The notes: generated by a model from the sequence alone, not told the origin. A stretch of 64,000 nt of DNA from Cumulibacter soli (GCF_004382795.1 NZ_SMSG01000002.1:434001-498000); one strand, 5' to 3'; shown: positions 1 through 9,526, counted from the first letter of the stretch. Program-made: numbers and translations.

Positions 1-866
1 ATGATTTCCTTCATGAGGTCCGCGGCCTCGGACGGCGTCTTGCCGACCTTCACGCCCGCGGCCTCAAGAGCCTCCTTCTTAGCGGCCGCCGTACCGGCCG
101 AGCCGGACACGATCGCGCCCGCGTGCCCCATCGTCTTACCCTCGGGAGCCATGAAGCCCGCGACGTACCCGACAACCGGCTTGGTGACGTTGGCCTTGAT
201 GTAGTCCGCGGCCCGCTCCTCGGCGTCGCCGCCGATCTCGCCGATCATCACGATCGCGACGGTCTCGGGATCGTTCTCGAACGCCTCGAGGCAGTCGATG
301 TGGGTGGTGCCGATGACGGGGTCGCCACCAATACCGACAGCGGTAGAGATGCCGTACTCGCGAAGCTCGTACATCATCTGGTAGGTCAGCGTGCCCGACT
401 TGGACACCAGGCCGATCTTGCCCGGTCCCGAAATGTTCGGGATGATCCCCGCGCTGGAGGCGCCTGGGGTCTGGATGCCTGGGCAGTTCGGGCCGATGAT
501 GCGGGTCTTCTTGCCGACCGAGTACGCGTACGCTTCGGTCGCGTCGTGCACCGGCATGCCTTCGGTGATGACCACGGCCAGCGGGATCTCGGCGTCAATC
601 GCCTCGACGATCGCGGACTTGGTGAACGCCGGCGGAACGAAGATCACGGTGACGTCGGCGCCGGTGGCAGCCATCGCCTCCTTGACCGTCGCGAAGACCG
701 GAACGGTCGCACCCTCGAACTCGACCTGCTGGCCACCCTTCTTCGGGTTCACACCGCCAACGATCGTGCCGCTGTTACGGATCATGTTCTGGGTGTGCTT
801 CATCCCCTCAGAGCCGGTCATGCCCTGGACGATGATCTTGCTGTCCTTGGTAAGGAAGATTGCCAT
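1..866 (-). CDS. sucD: Succinyl-CoA synthetase alpha subunit (partial, 3' end outside window)
   Basis: Alpha subunit of succinate-CoA ligase, the TCA-cycle enzyme that converts succinyl-CoA to succinate with NTP formation. 288 codons are visible; the C-terminus runs off the left edge. The N-terminus carries the CoA-binding Rossmann fold (the GMTGSEG and GGVNPKKGG stretches), and the active-site histidine that is phosphorylated lies in the GHAGAI motif at about residue 248. The ATG at 864-866 is preceded by an AAGGA ribosome site. It follows sucC by 15 bases in the same operon, the usual arrangement. Recognition is clear. Confidence 0.97.
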   Translation of the reverse strand, partial: MAIFLTKDSKIIVQGMTGSEGMKHTQNMIRNSGTIVGGVNPKKGGQQVEFEGATVPVFATVKEAMAATGADVTVIFVPPAFTKSAIVEAIDAEIPLAVVITEGMPVHDATEAYAYSVGKKTRIIGPNCPGIQTPGASSAGIIPNISGPGKIGLVSKSGTLTYQMMYELREYGISTAVGIGGDPVIGTTHIDCLEAFENDPETVAIVMIGEIGGDAEERAADYIKANVTKPVVGYVAGFMAPEGKTMGHAGAIVSGSAGTAAAKKEALEAAGVKVGKTPSEAADLMKEI

Positions 867-881
867 GTCGTTTAAGAATCC

Positions 882-2051
882 TTACTTGCCTGCGTTAGCG
901 AGCTCGGCGGCCTTCGCCGCGGCGGCGTCCATCGTGTCGACGAACTGGACGAGGGGGTGATTGAACTCGGCGAGGATCCGGCGACCCTCGTCGACGTTGT
1001 TGCCATCGAGACGGACGACGAGGGGGTGCTTGGCTGCGTCACCGAGCTGTCCCAGCGCGGTCACGATGCCGTTGGCGACGGTGTCGCAGGAGGTGATGCC
1101 GCCGAAGACGTTCACGAACACCGAGCGGACGTCGGGGTCCGACAGGATCAGGCCCAGGCCGTTGGCCATGACCTCGGCGGACGAGCCGCCACCAAGGTCC
1201 AGGAAGTTCGCCGGGCGGACGCCGCCGTGCTGCTCCCCCGCGTAGGCGACAACGTCGACGGTCGACATGACCAGACCGGCGCCGTTACCGACGATGCCGA
1301 CCTGTCCGTCGAGCTTGACGTAGTTGAGGTCGAGTTCCTTAGCCTTCTGCTCCAGCGGATCGACTGCGGAGCGGTCCTGCAGCGCCTCCTGCTCTGGATG
1401 GCGGAAACTCGCGTTGTCGTCGATCGTGACCTTGCCGTCGAGCGCGATGATCTTGCCGGCCGGGTCCTTGACCAGTGGATTGACCTCGACCAGGGTGGTG
1501 TCTTCCTCGACGAAGACCTTCCACAGTTTCTGGGCTACCTCAACAACCTGCGGCGCGATGTCGTCCGCGAACTTCGCGGCCTTGACGATCTCCCAGGCCT
1601 TGGCCTCGTCCACGCCCACGGTCGCATCGACCGGGATCTTCGCGAGCGCCTCGGGCTTGGTCTTCGCGACCTCTTCGATCTCCATACCGCCTTCGACCGA
1701 CGCCATCGCCAGGAAGGTGCGGTTGGTGCGATCGAGCAGGTACGAGAAGTAGTACTCCTCGGCAATATCCGAGGCCTCGGCAACGAGGACCTTGTGGACC
1801 GTGTGGCCCTTGATATCCATACCGAGGATGTCGGTGGCGCGCGCCTGCGCGTCCTCGGGGTTATCGGCCAGCTTCACGCCGCCCGCCTTCCCGCGTCCAC
1901 CGGTCTTCACCTGAGCCTTGACCACGACCTGACCACCGATGTTGGTGGCGATCTCCTTGGCCTGCTCGGGGGTTTCGGCTACGCCGCCGCCAAGTACGGG
2001 TACGTCGTACTTGGCGAACAGCTCACGAGCCTGGTACTCGAAAAGATCCAC
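882..2051 (-). CDS. sucC: Succinyl-CoA synthetase beta subunit
   Basis: Nucleotide- and succinate-binding subunit of succinyl-CoA synthetase, 389 aa, the normal length. The N-terminal half is an ATP-grasp domain (starting [11 protein letters not shown]), and the C-terminal half is the CoA-ligase domain with the conserved NVFGGI loop at about residue 315. The start is a GTG at 2049-2051 with a rather distant AGGAATGGA upstream. sucD follows directly, so the two subunits are probably translated from one mRNA. The 173-base gap upstream separates it from the B12-binding gene and contains a perfect 14-bp palindrome at 2106-2119. Confidence 0.97.
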   Translation of the reverse strand: MDLFEYQARELFAKYDVPVLGGGVAETPEQAKEIATNIGGQVVVKAQVKTGGRGKAGGVKLADNPEDAQARATDILGMDIKGHTVHKVLVAEASDIAEEYYFSYLLDRTNRTFLAMASVEGGMEIEEVAKTKPEALAKIPVDATVGVDEAKAWEIVKAAKFADDIAPQVVEVAQKLWKVFVEEDTTLVEVNPLVKDPAGKIIALDGKVTIDDNASFRHPEQEALQDRSAVDPLEQKAKELDLNYVKLDGQVGIVGNGAGLVMSTVDVVAYAGEQHGGVRPANFLDLGGGSSAEVMANGLGLILSDPDVRSVFVNVFGGITSCDTVANGIVTALGQLGDAAKHPLVVRLDGNNVDEGRRILAEFNHPLVQFVDTMDAAAAKAAELANAGK

Positions 2052-2105
2052 TGTGCGTCCATTCCTACTCGCGCATCTGTGCGCATTTGGGAGTCAGATG
2101 ACCAT

Positions 2106-2119
2106 CGCCGGATCCGGCG
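2106..2119. repeat. 14-bp perfect palindrome upstream of sucC
   Basis: CGCCGGATCCGGCG is self-complementary. It lies 55 bases before the sucC start, in the only sizeable gap of this block. It could be a regulator site or a short mRNA hairpin; nothing in the sequence identifies a partner. A palindrome of this length in G+C-rich DNA can also arise by chance. Confidence 0.35.
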
Positions 2120-2224
2120 GTCTGGTCTAAGGGTCAGGTTAACGCGCTGGCCACGTCGCAACGAGGCCAAGACAGCGCGAGATCGAACACACCGCTGTGG
2201 TGCCGATGCGCCCGCGCGTTGCGG

Positions 2225-2623
2225 TCAGTCGCGCTTGACGTTCTCGGTGACCCAACCGACGATTTCCTCGGTGGTGGCACCGGGGGTGAAAACCTTCTTG
2301 ACACCGATCCGATCGAGTTCGATCAGATCCTCTTCGGGGATGATGCCGCCGCCGAAAATCACCACGTCGCCAGCGTCCTGCTCCCTGAGCAATTCGGCGA
2401 CCCGAGCGAACTGCGTCATGTGCGCACCGCTGAGCACTGACAAACCAACCGCGTCGGCGTCCTCCTGCAGCGTGGTCTCCACGATCTGCTCCGGCGTCTG
2501 GTGCAGGCCGGTGTAGATGACCTCCATACCGGCATCACGCAACGCGCGTGCGACGACCTTGGCTCCCCGGTCATGACCGTCGAGTCCAGGTTTGGCGACA
2601 ACGACGCGGATGCGCGAACTCAT
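2225..2623 (-). CDS. Stand-alone cobalamin-binding protein (methylmalonyl-CoA mutase C-terminal-like)
   Basis: A 132-aa protein consisting only of a B12-binding Rossmann domain. It shows the family signature DxHxxG as DGHDRG at residues 15-20 (the histidine that replaces the lower cobalt ligand), then SVLSGAH around 82-88 and a GGG loop near 110. It resembles the small subunits of split acyl-CoA mutases (methylmalonyl-, isobutyryl- or hydroxyisobutyryl-CoA mutase). No catalytic mutase subunit is nearby. The start ATG has a GAAGGAG ribosome site. Position next to sucCD fits a role in succinyl-CoA/methylmalonyl-CoA metabolism, but a B12-dependent regulator or orphan carrier cannot be excluded. 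Confidence 0.85.
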   Translation of the reverse strand: MSSRIRVVVAKPGLDGHDRGAKVVARALRDAGMEVIYTGLHQTPEQIVETTLQEDADAVGLSVLSGAHMTQFARVAELLREQDAGDVVIFGGGIIPEEDLIELDRIGVKKVFTPGATTEEIVGWVTENVKRD

Positions 2624-2670
2624 GGGTGCTCCTTCGGGAGTAACGAAAATTTCGCCTCTGAGAGTAGCCG

Positions 2671-3714
2671 CTAGTGCTGCTCAGCCCGCACCCTGGCCGC
2701 ATACCCAGCGGCGCCGAGAGCGACGACGGCAGCACCGAGCAGCAGGTACAGCCGCGGACCAGAGACAAGATCTGGCCCCTCGATGATGTCCCGCAGGTTC
2801 AGCAGTGCTTGCCACAGCGCCACCGCACCTGCTCCCAGCAGCGCGGCCACCACCGTGACGCGGCTCGTCATCGCGCCGACTAACGCGGCAATCAGCACCC
2901 ACCCGATCAGCAGCAGGATCCCACCGACGAACGCCAGGCTGCTGCTGGTAATTGCGCTGTGCGGTTCGACGATCTCGCGGGTCAGCACCATCCCGGCGGC
3001 ATTGGTGTACTTGTCGATCCGCGGCGTCGCCGCGGGCACCAACAGTGCGGTGACGGCCAGCAGTGCCGCGATTCCCGCGGCGCCGCCGGCGATTCCACGT
3101 GCCGCCCCCAACGGAAGGAGATCTCGTTCGGCGATATCCGACCACGCGCCTGCGGAGGCCAGACCGGCCGCGATGAGGGCCACCGCGCCCACGATGGCCA
3201 GGGTGCGCCCGATATGTGGCTCGATCGTCAGCGTGGTGTACAGGTTGCCGAAGTAGTACTCCTCGCCGTCGTGATTGACCTGAAGCGCACCGGCAAATAT
3301 GTGCTGCAGCAGCATTCCGGGGGCGATCACGGCGAACGGGGCGATCAACGCCGGGCCGACACGTCCGCCGCGTCCGGCGAGCATCAGGACGCCACCACCG
3401 GCGCACATCACCAGCAGTACGAGGTGCGCGAGGATCGACGCGATGTCCTGGCCGGCGGTGACCTGCTCACCAGCCAGAGTCACGTACGGCAGGAAGTCGG
3501 CCACGACCGTGATGATCGCGCCGACGAGCGCCAGCGCACCCGCGAGGCGCAACAGCGCCAGTCCCCGACTGCCGCCGGTCGTAGGCGCCGTGTACATACC
3601 GATACCCAGTGGTGGCGGCGAGCTCGGTTCCCGTCGTTTCTCGGTGGGTGTCGACGGACTGGTTGAGCGCCGCGTTCGGCGTACGACGCGGGGCTTATCG
3701 CCTGGCTCAGTCAC
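2671..3714 (-). CDS. Polytopic membrane protein of unknown function
   Basis: 347 aa. The first 50 residues are basic and Ser/Pro/Arg-rich and probably cytoplasmic. They are followed by about seven to eight hydrophobic segments (roughly 53-75, 88-108, 113-133, 165-185, 205-225, 255-275, 278-300, 322-342). No catalytic motif or transporter signature is recognisable. The GTG start at 3712-3714 is preceded by AAGGAG. It sits between pcrA and the B12-binding gene on the same strand, with a 43-base gap after pcrA, so it may be cotranscribed with either. Function unknown. Confidence 0.75.
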   Translation of the reverse strand: MTEPGDKPRVVRRTRRSTSPSTPTEKRREPSSPPPLGIGMYTAPTTGGSRGLALLRLAGALALVGAIITVVADFLPYVTLAGEQVTAGQDIASILAHLVLLVMCAGGGVLMLAGRGGRVGPALIAPFAVIAPGMLLQHIFAGALQVNHDGEEYYFGNLYTTLTIEPHIGRTLAIVGAVALIAAGLASAGAWSDIAERDLLPLGAARGIAGGAAGIAALLAVTALLVPAATPRIDKYTNAAGMVLTREIVEPHSAITSSSLAFVGGILLLIGWVLIAALVGAMTSRVTVVAALLGAGAVALWQALLNLRDIIEGPDLVSGPRLYLLLGAAVVALGAAGYAARVRAEQH

Positions 3715-3757
3715 TGCCCTCGCTCCTTCTATTGGCTCGCAAACCGTAACAACGCGA

Positions 3758-6124
3758 CTACAGCTTTTCCATTACCCCCGACGCGTAGCGCAGCATCAGC
3801 CATTTCGCTTCCCCCGTACCGAAGTCGATCTCGACTTGCTGCTTATCGCCGGCGCCGCGGCTGCCGACGACGCGCCCCATCCCGAACGTGTCGTGGGTGA
3901 CTCGGTCGCCGACCTCCAACGAGATCATCGGCGCCTGCTTCTTCGCGCCACGCAGGCCACCGCGGCTCAAACTCACGCCGCCGCCAGCACCGCCGGCGCC
4001 GTACGTCGAGGTCACCGTGGGCTTGCGATCGTGAATCGACCGGATGGACGTTGCGTGCGTCCAATCCACGAGGTGCTCAGGAATCTCGTCCAAAAAGCGC
4101 GACGGCGGGTTGTACGACGGCTGACCCCACTGCCCGCGGACCACGGAGCGGGTCAAGAACAACTTGCGTTGTGCGCGCGTCAGACCGACGTACGCGAGCC
4201 GACGTTCCTCCTCCAGCTCCTTGGGCTCGCCGAGCGACCGCAGGTGCGGGAACAGACCGTCCTCCATACCGCTGAGAAACACTACGGGGAACTCCAGACC
4301 CTTCGCGGTGTGCAGCGTCATCAGCGTGACGACCGCGTTGTCGACCTCATCGCCGTCCGCATCGGGCAACTGGTCGGCGTCGGCAACGAGACTGACCCGC
4401 TCCAGGAAGTCGTCGATCGTCCCATCGGGAAGCTGAACCTCGAACTCCGCGGCAACGGCGACCAACTCATTGAGGTTGTCCACGCGGGTGGCGTCCTGCG
4501 GGTCGTCGCTGTCTTCCAGTTCTGCGACGTACCCCGTGCGGGTCAGAATCGATTCGAGTACCGTCGACGGTCCGGCACCGGAGGTGGCCTGCGCGCGAAA
4601 CTCGTCGATCAACGTGTTGAACTCGCCAATCAGCCGCACGGCGCGCGGATTGATCGCCGGCGCTTCGTCGGCACGGTACAGCGCCTCAGCGAAGGTGATC
4701 CGCTCCCGCGAAGCGAGGGCCTCCACGCACGCCTCAGCCCGGTCACCGATGCCCCGCTTCGGCGTGTTCAGGATGCGCCGCAGACTCACCACATCCGCTG
4801 GGTTGTTCACATACTTCAGATATGCCATCGCGTCACGGATTTCTTTGCGCTCGTAGAAGCGCACTCCGCCGACGACGCGATACGGCATCCCGACGCGGAT
4901 GAAAATCTCCTCGAACACGCGACTGGAGTTGTTCGTGCGGTAGAAGACCGCGATATCGCTGCGCGAGTACTCGCCCGAGTCGGTCAACTCATCGATCTGC
5001 CGCGCGATCCATGCGGCCTCGTCGTGCTCGTTCTCCGAGACATACCCGTCGATCCGCGCGCCGTCACCAGAATCACTCCAGAGCCGTTTGACCCTCCGGT
5101 CGACATTCTTGGCAATCACCGCGTTGGCGGCGCTGAGGATGTTCTGGGTCGAGCGGTAGTTCTGCTCCAGCAGTACCGTGCGCGCCTGCGGATAGTCGCG
5201 CTCGAACTCCTCGATATTGCGGATCGTCGCGCCGCGAAAGGCGTAGATCGACTGGTCCGCATCGCCGACCACACACAGTTCCCCTGCCGACATCTCGTCG
5301 GTGTCGACGCCGACGAGTTCGCGGATCAGCATGTACTGGGCGTGGTTGGTGTCCTGGTACTCGTCAACCAGGATGTGCCGGAACCGGCGCCGGTAATGCT
5401 CGGCCGTCGCGCCGAACGCTTGCAGCAGAAACACAGTCTGCATGATCAAATCGTCGAAGTCGAAGGCATTCGCCTGGCGCAATCTGCGCTGGTAAAGCGT
5501 GTATGCCTCGGCCTCGACCTTCTCCACCGAACTTTCTGCCCGCTGCGCGAACGTCTCCTCGTCGATAAGGTCGTTCTTGGCATCGCTGACCTTCGCCAAC
5601 AACTTTCGCGGCGGGAATCTTTTGGGGTCGATGTCCAGGTCGCGCGCGACCAAGGTCATCAGGCGGGTGGCGTCGGCCTGGTCGTAGATGGTGAACGACG
5701 ACTTCATCCCGAGGGTCTTGGCCTCGGCACGCAGGATCCGCACGCACGCCGAGTGGAACGTCGAGACCCACATGGCGCGCGCCCGCCCGCCGACCATCGC
5801 CGCGACACGTTCCTTCATCTCGCCGGCGGCCTTGTTCGTGAAGGTGATCGCCAGGATCGACCCAGGTGAGACCCGGCGCCGATCCAACAGCCACGCGATC
5901 CGGCGGGTGAGCACGCGAGTTTTACCCGAACCCGCGCCGGCGACGACGAGCAGCGGACTGCCGGCGTGCACCACCGCGTCGCGTTGCTGTGGATTGAGGT
6001 CACTCAGCAGTTCGTCGGACGGGTCAGCCTCGACGTACGGCTCGGGTTCGGTCGCGTCGAAGAGCCCCGGATCGTCGATGAGATCGGGTAATTGCGGATT
6101 TGGGAGATGAGAGGCGTCAGACAT
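3758..6124 (-). CDS. pcrA: ATP-dependent 3'-5' DNA helicase PcrA/UvrD
   Basis: Superfamily 1A helicase of DNA repair and replication, 788 aa from the chosen start. Walker A is AGAGSGKT at about residues 62-69 and Walker B is VDEYQDTN at about 253-260. Later helicase motifs include YRST, TAKGLEF and VGLTRA. The C-terminal tail (VGDRVTHDTFGMGRVV) is the Tudor-like RNA-polymerase-interacting domain typical of PcrA. The ATG at 6122-6124 (MSDASH) is preferred over an upstream in-frame start at 6196, because it has a GGTGGA ribosome site and the upstream option would overlap the divergent leader peptide. In mycobacteria the same helicase also neighbours chorismate mutase and sucCD. Confidence 0.96.
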   Translation of the reverse strand: MSDASHLPNPQLPDLIDDPGLFDATEPEPYVEADPSDELLSDLNPQQRDAVVHAGSPLLVVAGAGSGKTRVLTRRIAWLLDRRRVSPGSILAITFTNKAAGEMKERVAAMVGGRARAMWVSTFHSACVRILRAEAKTLGMKSSFTIYDQADATRLMTLVARDLDIDPKRFPPRKLLAKVSDAKNDLIDEETFAQRAESSVEKVEAEAYTLYQRRLRQANAFDFDDLIMQTVFLLQAFGATAEHYRRRFRHILVDEYQDTNHAQYMLIRELVGVDTDEMSAGELCVVGDADQSIYAFRGATIRNIEEFERDYPQARTVLLEQNYRSTQNILSAANAVIAKNVDRRVKRLWSDSGDGARIDGYVSENEHDEAAWIARQIDELTDSGEYSRSDIAVFYRTNNSSRVFEEIFIRVGMPYRVVGGVRFYERKEIRDAMAYLKYVNNPADVVSLRRILNTPKRGIGDRAEACVEALASRERITFAEALYRADEAPAINPRAVRLIGEFNTLIDEFRAQATSGAGPSTVLESILTRTGYVAELEDSDDPQDATRVDNLNELVAVAAEFEVQLPDGTIDDFLERVSLVADADQLPDADGDEVDNAVVTLMTLHTAKGLEFPVVFLSGMEDGLFPHLRSLGEPKELEEERRLAYVGLTRAQRKLFLTRSVVRGQWGQPSYNPPSRFLDEIPEHLVDWTHATSIRSIHDRKPTVTSTYGAGGAGGGVSLSRGGLRGAKKQAPMISLEVGDRVTHDTFGMGRVVGSRGAGDKQQVEIDFGTGEAKWLMLRYASGVMEKL

Positions 6125-6166
6125 TTCCACCCAGGCTACGCGGGACGTCTGACAAGTTCCGCGGGC

Positions 6167-6172
6167 TATGAT
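6167..6172 (+). promoter_or_regulatory. -10 box of a leaderless promoter for the chorismate mutase leader
   Basis: TATGAT is one base from TATAAT and lies seven bases before the ATG at 6180, so transcription would start on or beside the A of that ATG. No clear -35 element sits at 17 bp; a CTGACA lies at 6149-6154, which is too close for the classical spacing. Leaderless starts of this shape are common in actinobacteria. Confidence 0.7.
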
Positions 6173-6179
6173 GTACCGC

Positions 6180-6257
6180 ATGACCACCGCGGGCACCGGG
6201 TCCTTTACCGGCTTCTTCTATAGGGCGTCGGCCACGGCACCCGGTGAAGACGTCTAG
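6180..6257 (+). CDS. Phe/Tyr-rich leader peptide of the chorismate mutase attenuator
   Basis: A 25-codon open frame, too short for routine gene calling, starting at the predicted transcript start and ending at TAG 6255-6257. It reads MTTAGTGSFTGFFY followed by eleven further residues. Three Phe codons and one Tyr codon fall within six residues (codons 9-14). It is followed 22 bases later by an intrinsic terminator and 101 bases later by chorismate mutase, the branch-point enzyme for Phe and Tyr. This is the classical architecture of amino-acid attenuation (as in E. coli pheA): scarcity of Phe/Tyr-tRNA would stall the ribosome and prevent termination. The function is inferred, not shown. Confidence 0.8.
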   Translation: MTTAGTGSFTGFFYRASATAPGEDV

Positions 6258-6286
6258 CTCGCGCGATGACCCACCCCGACCGCTCT
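6194..6286 (+). promoter_or_regulatory. Candidate pause hairpin and antiterminator of the attenuator
   Basis: Two competing pairings can be drawn by hand. First, 6194-6201 (CACCGGGT) is exactly complementary to 6239-6246 (ACCCGGTG), a possible pause hairpin inside the leader ORF. Second, 6222-6231 (AGGGCGTCGG), immediately after the Phe/Tyr codons, can pair with 6276-6280 plus 6282-6286 (CCGAC and GCTCT, one bulged C, one G-U). That pairing would occupy the 5' arm of the terminator. The pairings are sound base by base, but their energies were not computed. Confidence 0.55.
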
Positions 6287-6311
6287 GGCCATCGAGCCAG
6301 GGCGGTTTTTC
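6280..6311 (+). terminator. Intrinsic terminator upstream of chorismate mutase (attenuator)
   Basis: Arms CCGCTCTGGC (6280-6289) and GCCAGGGCGG (6296-6305) form a ten-pair stem with one G-U pair and a six-base loop, followed directly by TTTTT at 6306-6310. It lies between the leader peptide stop and the chorismate mutase start, on the coding strand. It cannot serve pcrA, which is transcribed away from it. It is one of the few hairpins in this window with a real U-tract. Confidence 0.88.
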
Positions 6312-6358
6312 GATGCCGCTCGTCGATGGCCGGCCGTCACAATCTGAAGGATGTTTTG

Positions 6359-6658
6359 ATGAGCACGACCGCCGACAAGCCCACCCCTACCGGCGAAGCA
6401 GTCTCCGCCGAGGACGCCGCAACTGAAATCGGCGAACTACGCGTCCGCATCGATGCGGTCGATGACGAGATCATCCGATTAATCCAGGAACGCCGTGCGC
6501 TCTCCAACCAAGTCGGACGGCTGCGCGCCTCGGTCGGCGGTCCACGCCTGTCCATCGGTCGCGAACACCAGATCATGGGCAAGTTCGCCAACGAAATCGG
6601 CACGTATGGCAGCCAGGTCGCGTTGTTGCTATTGAAAATTTCGCGCGGCCGCATGTAA
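6359..6658 (+). CDS. Chorismate mutase (AroQ, short actinobacterial type)
   Basis: Converts chorismate to prephenate, the committed step to phenylalanine and tyrosine. It has 99 aa: a low-complexity N-terminal 20 residues, then the three-helix AroQ core (IGELRVRIDAVDDEI onward). It resembles the intracellular mycobacterial enzyme (AroQ-delta), including SREH-like and LLLKISRGR motifs near the C-terminus. In that family the C-terminal RGR region takes part in activation by DAHP synthase. The ATG at 6359 has GAAGG eight bases upstream. A longer in-frame reading from 6266 is rejected because it would run through the attenuator terminator. Expression is probably controlled by Phe/Tyr supply through the leader. 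Confidence 0.93.
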   Translation: MSTTADKPTPTGEAVSAEDAATEIGELRVRIDAVDDEIIRLIQERRALSNQVGRLRASVGGPRLSIGREHQIMGKFANEIGTYGSQVALLLLKISRGRM

Positions 6659-6766
6659 TTCGGAATTTTCTGCAGATCTAAGCCTACGCGGGAACGCAGA
6701 GATCCTCCTCGTACGTCGCAGAGGACGCCAGAACTGCGCCGACTATCAACCTGTGGAGCGTGCACG

Positions 6767-7873
6767 ATGCCTTCGACCCCCCGCGGTGACGAACCTTCAT
6801 TGCCGAAACTGCGGCGATTCCGGTTCGATACGGAGGATCCGAAACGCGCGCGCGAAGTCACCGACGACGCCACGCCCACCGAGCAGTCGCCACCGGGAGC
6901 AACGAGCACCGATAAGCCTTCAGCGGGTCCAACGCCCGTCACCGAGGACGCAGCAGCCAGCCCGGCTACGTCCGATGCGCAGGCACCAACCTCCGATTCG
7001 GCCGCGGATGCACCCGCACCCTCGCCACCGACGACAGCGCCCGATGCGCGCTCCGCGCAAGACCTGGATGAGTCCGAACGCCTCCTCGCGGATCTGAGCG
7101 GCGCACCTAAAGGCCCACCCACTGAGCATCGCGCAGCACGCACCGCTGCACCGGCTGACGCGGGCCATCACCGCACCACCGATACCCGCGGCGGCCCCCG
7201 AGGCCCGCAGGCTCGAGGACCCCACGAGCAGAGCAGAGCCATCCCGGCATCGGCGGCGACAGCGCCCGCATCCCGAGGCCGCTCACCGTGGCCGTACGCG
7301 CTCGGCGGGCTCGCCGCCGCGCTGGTGATCGGCCTGGTCGCCTGGCTGGTATTCGCCCCCGAGGACGACGAGCCGGACAATTCTCAGCAGAACTCAGCAG
7401 GCGAGACGTCCCAGGACGTCGTCACCGAGTGGGCAAGCGACGTGTGCAGCGTCCTCACCGACTACGAGACGCAGTCCATACCCCTGCGAGCCGAGATCGC
7501 GAAGGCAACGTCCGAAGAAGATGCCGACGTACCGATCTCTGAACTGCGGCGGCAGGCCGGTCAACTCCTGGACACACTCGGCGGCAACCTGCAGAGCATC
7601 GAATTACCCGCACAAAGCAATGAAGCCAAGAGCGCGCACACCATGCTGATCAGCGCGGTGACCGCCGCTTCCTCCGCCGCCAAATCGGGCGGGACGAGCG
7701 ATGGCGCGACGGTCGGCAGCCCTGGCGATGCGGCCACTGTCGCCGCCGAGGACGTCGTCGACGCGCTGGATCGCCCGGTCGATATTTTCGCCGAGTCCAT
7801 CGACACGTTCGGCGAGGACACGCGCACGGCCGTGCAGGCACAACCGACCTGCGAGGCCGTACTTACCGAGTAG
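6767..7873 (+). CDS. Single-pass membrane protein with long low-complexity cytoplasmic arm
   Basis: 368 aa of unknown function. Residues 1-170 are rich in Ala, Pro, Thr and Asp and probably disordered. A strong transmembrane helix spans about 175-197 (WPYALGG to LVF). Residues 200-368 form a putative extracytoplasmic helical domain containing two cysteines (near 226 and 363) that could pair. The ATG has GTGGAG eight bases upstream. It lies 108 bases after chorismate mutase and may be read from the same promoter. A bidirectional hairpin separates it from guaA. No family was recognised. Confidence 0.75.
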   Translation: MPSTPRGDEPSLPKLRRFRFDTEDPKRAREVTDDATPTEQSPPGATSTDKPSAGPTPVTEDAAASPATSDAQAPTSDSAADAPAPSPPTTAPDARSAQDLDESERLLADLSGAPKGPPTEHRAARTAAPADAGHHRTTDTRGGPRGPQARGPHEQSRAIPASAATAPASRGRSPWPYALGGLAAALVIGLVAWLVFAPEDDEPDNSQQNSAGETSQDVVTEWASDVCSVLTDYETQSIPLRAEIAKATSEEDADVPISELRRQAGQLLDTLGGNLQSIELPAQSNEAKSAHTMLISAVTAASSAAKSGGTSDGATVGSPGDAATVAAEDVVDALDRPVDIFAESIDTFGEDTRTAVQAQPTCEAVLTE

Positions 7874-7897
7874 AGCCGCGTTACCGATCCACGAGTA

Positions 7898-7933
7898 CGC
7901 CCCGTTCGCGATCAGTTGATCGTGAACGGGGCG
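7898..7933. terminator. Bidirectional terminator hairpin between convergent genes
   Basis: Left arm 7898-7914 and right arm 7917-7933 give 17 pairs with a single G-U, built around CGCCCCGTTC and GAACGGGGCG. It lies between the stop of the membrane protein gene and the stop of guaA, so it can end both transcripts. There is no long U-tract, as is usual for actinobacterial terminators. Confidence 0.8.
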
Positions 7934-7939
7934 ATCCGG

Positions 7940-9526
7940 TTATTCCCACTCGATGGTGCCCGGCGGTTTGCTGGTGATGTCTAACGTGACGCGGTTGACC
8001 TCGCGGACTTCGTTGGTGATCCGGTTGGACACCCGCGCCAACACGTCGTACGGCAGTCGGGCCCAATCCGCGGTCATCGCGTCTTCGCTGGTGACCGGCC
8101 GCAGTACGACGGGATGCCCGTAGGTCCGCCCATCCCCCTGTACGCCAACCGAGCGGACGTCGGCCAGTAACACCACCGGACACTGCCAGATCTGACGATC
8201 GAGGCCGGCGGCCGTTAACTCGTCACGGACGATCTGGTCAGCCTCGCGCAGGATGTCGAGTCGTTCACGAGTGATCTCGCCGATGATCCGTAGCGCCAGC
8301 CCCGGACCCGGGAACGGTTGACGCCACACGAGGTTCTCCGGCAGCCCGAGTTCGATACCGACCTTGCGCACCTCGTCCTTGAACAGCGCACGCAGTGGCT
8401 CGATCAACTCAAACTCGAGGTCCTCGGGCAGTCCGCCGACGTTGTGGTGACTCTTGATGTTGGCCGCGCCTGCACCGCCACCGGACTCCACTACGTCTGG
8501 GTAGAGCGTGCCCTGCACCAGGAACCCCACGCGTCCGCCGTCCGCCCGAACCTCGGCGAGGATGGCGCGCTCAGCCTCTTCGAAGATCCTGATGAAGTCC
8601 GCGCCGATCGTCTTGCGTTTCTGCTCGGGGTCGGTCACGCCCGCCAAGTCCGCGAGGAACCTATCCGATGCGTCGATGACCCGGAGCTGGGCGCCCGTGG
8701 ATGCCTCGAAGTCGCGCTTGACCTGCTCGACCTCCCCCTTGCGCATCAGTCCGTGATCGACCAGCACGCAATGCAATTGGTCGCCGATCGCCCGCCGCAC
8801 CAACGCGGCGGCAACTGCTGAATCCACGCCGCCGGACAATGCGCAAATCACGTGCGCATCGCCGACCTGGGCACGGATCGCGTCAACCTGAGCGTCGACG
8901 AGCGTGTCCATGGTCCAGTCGCCGCGCAGTCCGGCGCCACGCAACAGGAACGCCTCGAGCGCCTGCTGCCCATACGTCGAATGCAGCACTTCGGGGTGGT
9001 ACTGGACGCCGTACAACTGTCGCTCGGAGTTCTCAAACGCCGCCACCGGCGCACCAGGAGTGCTCGCGGTGACCTCGAAGCCGGGCGGAGATGCGGTGAC
9101 CGCGTCCCCGTGCGACATCCACACTTCTTGTTCCGCGGGCAAGTCACCGAGAATCGTCGAGGCGGCGTCGGTGCGTCGTAAGTCCGTGCGGCCGTACTCC
9201 GAGGAGCCGGTCTGTTCGACGGTGCCACCGAGCGCCTGCGCCATCGCCTGGAAGCCATAGCAGATCCCGAAGGTCGGGATGCCCAGTTCGAAGATCTGCG
9301 GATCGATCGCGGGCGCGCCGTCGGCGTACACGCTGGCGGGCCCACCGGACAGCACGATAGCGCTGGGGTTCTTCTCGCGTACCTCTGCGGCCGAGATCGA
9401 GTGTGGAACGAGTTCGCTGTAACAGTGCGCCTCACGCACCCGGCGCGCGATGAGTTGCGCGTACTGGGCTCCGCAATCGACGACTAGAACGAGCTGCGGA
9501 TCGTCGCCGGTGTTCACATCGCTCAC
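7940..9526 (-). CDS. guaA: GMP synthase (glutamine-hydrolysing)
   Basis: Last step of GMP synthesis: amination of XMP using glutamine and ATP. 528 aa. The N-terminal class I glutamine amidotransferase domain has nucleophile Cys89 (GICYG), with His177 and Glu179 in QYHPE. The ATP-pyrophosphatase domain has the SGGVDS loop at 231-236, followed by the C-terminal dimerisation domain ending in PPGTIEWE. The start is a GTG at 9524-9526 that overlaps the stop of the upstream phosphatase gene (GTGA), implying translational coupling in the gua operon. Confidence 0.97.
   Translation of the reverse strand: MSDVNTGDDPQLVLVVDCGAQYAQLIARRVREAHCYSELVPHSISAAEVREKNPSAIVLSGGPASVYADGAPAIDPQIFELGIPTFGICYGFQAMAQALGGTVEQTGSSEYGRTDLRRTDAASTILGDLPAEQEVWMSHGDAVTASPPGFEVTASTPGAPVAAFENSERQLYGVQYHPEVLHSTYGQQALEAFLLRGAGLRGDWTMDTLVDAQVDAIRAQVGDAHVICALSGGVDSAVAAALVRRAIGDQLHCVLVDHGLMRKGEVEQVKRDFEASTGAQLRVIDASDRFLADLAGVTDPEQKRKTIGADFIRIFEEAERAILAEVRADGGRVGFLVQGTLYPDVVESGGGAGAANIKSHHNVGGLPEDLEFELIEPLRALFKDEVRKVGIELGLPENLVWRQPFPGPGLALRIIGEITRERLDILREADQIVRDELTAAGLDRQIWQCPVVLLADVRSVGVQGDGRTYGHPVVLRPVTSEDAMTADWARLPYDVLARVSNRITNEVREVNRVTLDITSKPPGTIEWE

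Noticed and set aside
123-875. Open plus-strand frame of 250 codons opposite sucD
   Set aside because: Antisense shadow of a G+C-rich gene; composition is Asp/Arg/Gly-rich with no domain, while sucD on the other strand is unmistakable.
957-2516. 519-codon plus-strand frame
   Set aside because: Runs antisense through sucC and the B12-binding gene; no recognisable protein.
3299-5869. 856-codon plus-strand frame
   Set aside because: Antisense to pcrA, which has all helicase motifs; the long open frame is due to codon bias.
6266-6358. N-terminal extension of chorismate mutase from an ATG at 6266
   Set aside because: It would run through the attenuator terminator and lacks a ribosome site; ATG 6359 has GAAGG at good spacing.
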